Source: Bacteroidales bacterium (GTDB lineage: Bacteria > Bacteroidota > Bacteroidia > Bacteroidales > WCHB1-69). From it: DNA of 64,000 bases. Within the stretch, counting starts at the first letter, position 1. Every line of letters starts with the position of its first letter. The stretch covers positions 96,705 through 160,704 of the forward strand of contig JAGCGA010000012.1 of NCBI GenBank assembly GCA_017649855.1. Direction: 5' to 3'. The position numbers and the translations under genes are program-made. The notes beneath the pieces were generated by a model, which ran no database searches, had not been told where the DNA came from, and saw only the letters and a program-made list of their open reading frames with translations. Shown here piece by piece: positions 63,172 to 64,000 of this stretch.

Positions 63172-64000
63172 TCAGAACTCGTACCCCACACCCAAATTAA
63201 CAAACCCCTTGATGCCGAATCCTGCCTCGAAGCTGCCGAACCAATGTTTCGCGCCGGCTTTTAACCCGAAGGCGGTCAGCTGGAACGCGGAGAACACTCT
63301 GTTATGGTCAGTAGTTATCGGCCGGATAAGACAATCATCATCTAGGTATTCTCGTCCGTGTTTGATAAACAAACCCACGGAAAGCCCAGAGTAAAGGGTC
63401 AGATGCGGACGGTTAAGATAGGAGAACCGCAAAGAGGGCATTATCAGGATATGATGCTCTTTATACTGCCACGTAAGATTCTCTGGTTCACCATAGCCTT
63501 TCTCTTTATATAAATTATAACCAGCGGTAAGGCCTAACCAAAACCATTTTGAGGCACGGTAATGATAGTCCATGGAGAACACGGGAGTGAATATTTGCTT
63601 TGTGGGTGAGATGCCGTCTATCGGTTCTCCCAAAATAGGCGAGGCAAACAATTCCCTCAGATAGGTAAAGCCCAAGGGATCGCTCACCCCTAACCGCAAC
63701 TCGTGACGATAAAATGACTTGTCCTCGTTCCAGTGCGGTTGTGCCTGTTTAAGAGCCCTCTGCTTGCTGAAACTGTGCACGTAGGCAATTTGACCGTAAA
63801 GGTAGTGATTTCGTTGGGAGAAATATAAATCGTCATATCCCTCGCTTGAGTACATTCTCACACTGCCTCTTGCAAAATCTGTGGTTGCGATATTCAGCCC
63901 TAACAAAAATCGAAGGTAATCCTGATTAGGTAATTGGAAATACAATCCGACATCAGCCATTATATCTGCGTAAAAAACGTATCTATTATAGTAGCCTTCA
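63172..64000 (-). CDS. Outer-membrane beta-barrel protein (5' end missing)
   Basis: The frame stays open to the right edge of the window (upstream residues GYYNRYVFYADIM), so the start is outside. The 276 visible residues alternate short amphipathic strands and loops: DYLRFLLGLNIAT, YLYGQIAYVHSF, YHYRASKWFWLGLTAGYNLY, LTLYSGLSVGLFIKHG, and the final FGIKGFVNLGVGYEF, ending in phenylalanine as outer-membrane barrels do. No specific family is recognised. It lies 68 bp upstream of the thioredoxin-like lipoprotein gene on the same strand. Confidence 0.7.
   Translation of the reverse strand, partial: EGYYNRYVFYADIMADVGLYFQLPNQDYLRFLLGLNIATTDFARGSVRMYSSEGYDDLYFSQRNHYLYGQIAYVHSFSKQRALKQAQPHWNEDKSFYRHELRLGVSDPLGFTYLRELFASPILGEPIDGISPTKQIFTPVFSMDYHYRASKWFWLGLTAGYNLYKEKGYGEPENLTWQYKEHHILIMPSLRFSYLNRPHLTLYSGLSVGLFIKHGREYLDDDCLIRPITTDHNRVFSAFQLTAFGLKAGAKHWFGSFEAGFGIKGFVNLGVGYEF

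Overview
The window reads as a chromosome segment of a Bacteroidota bacterium, most likely order Bacteroidales and close to 50% G+C. Evidence: promoter -7 boxes of the TAnnTTTG type in front of most transcription units; type IX secretion (T9SS) cargo signals of both type A and type B; a MurF-alanine racemase fusion; a zinc-free type B ribosomal protein L31; a short eukaryote-like prolyl-tRNA synthetase; a DUF3467 gene directly after rpoC; and the extra loop typical of Bacteroidota MraY. I found no tRNA, rRNA, CRISPR array, insertion sequence or prophage gene.

Layout. 1-2.4 kb: end of a membrane-protein gene, rfaE2 (heptose activation) and an M23/LysM protein, tightly overlapped on the + strand. 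2.4-5.9 kb (-): a WlbA/WbpB-like sugar oxidoreductase downstream of the MurF-Alr fusion. 5.9-9.8 kb (+): rpmE2, lon, meaB. 9.8-18.7 kb: a secreted amidase with CUB and lectin-like domains (-), udk (+), then a run of envelope genes (-): GATase-like protein, an unknown exported protein, a FadL-type porin and a strongly repetitive lipoprotein. 18.8-23.1 kb (+): proS, mazG and a PorE-like TPR/propeller/OmpA protein. 23.4-34.1 kb: one 3570-residue T9SS adhesin. 34.1-36.6 kb: an ABC exporter and trmB. 36.6-48.4 kb: the secE-nusG-rplKAJL-rpoBC-DUF3467 transcription unit. 48.5-49.9 kb: a type B T9SS cargo protein. 49.9-58.4 kb (-): a division and cell-wall cluster, mraZ-rsmH-ftsL-pbp-murE-mraY-(murD remnant)-ftsW. 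58.9-62.4 kb (+): T9SS plug protein and a DPP IV-type peptidase. 62.5-64 kb (-): a thioredoxin-like lipoprotein and a partial outer-membrane barrel.

How the parts fit. Peptidoglycan precursor genes are split between two sites (murF-alr at 3.4-5.8 kb; murE, mraY and pbp at 51.6-56.6 kb). T9SS machinery (PorE-like, plug) and cargo (giant adhesin, type B protein) are scattered singly among housekeeping operons.

Most notable: (1) the murD position in the wall cluster holds only the C-terminal third of a Mur ligase, with its substrate lysines replaced, so full MurD must be encoded elsewhere; (2) the giant adhesin has homologous-looking caps at both ends, nine SprB-like repeats, and an inserted block with different codon use; (3) repeated TGGAAAT boxes overlap the mraZ promoter, plus a separate 10-bp periodic TGG array; (4) the ribosomal/RNA polymerase operon has a leader full of UGUUG motifs, a UUCG-capped hairpin between rplL and rpoB, and a UUG start for rpoB.
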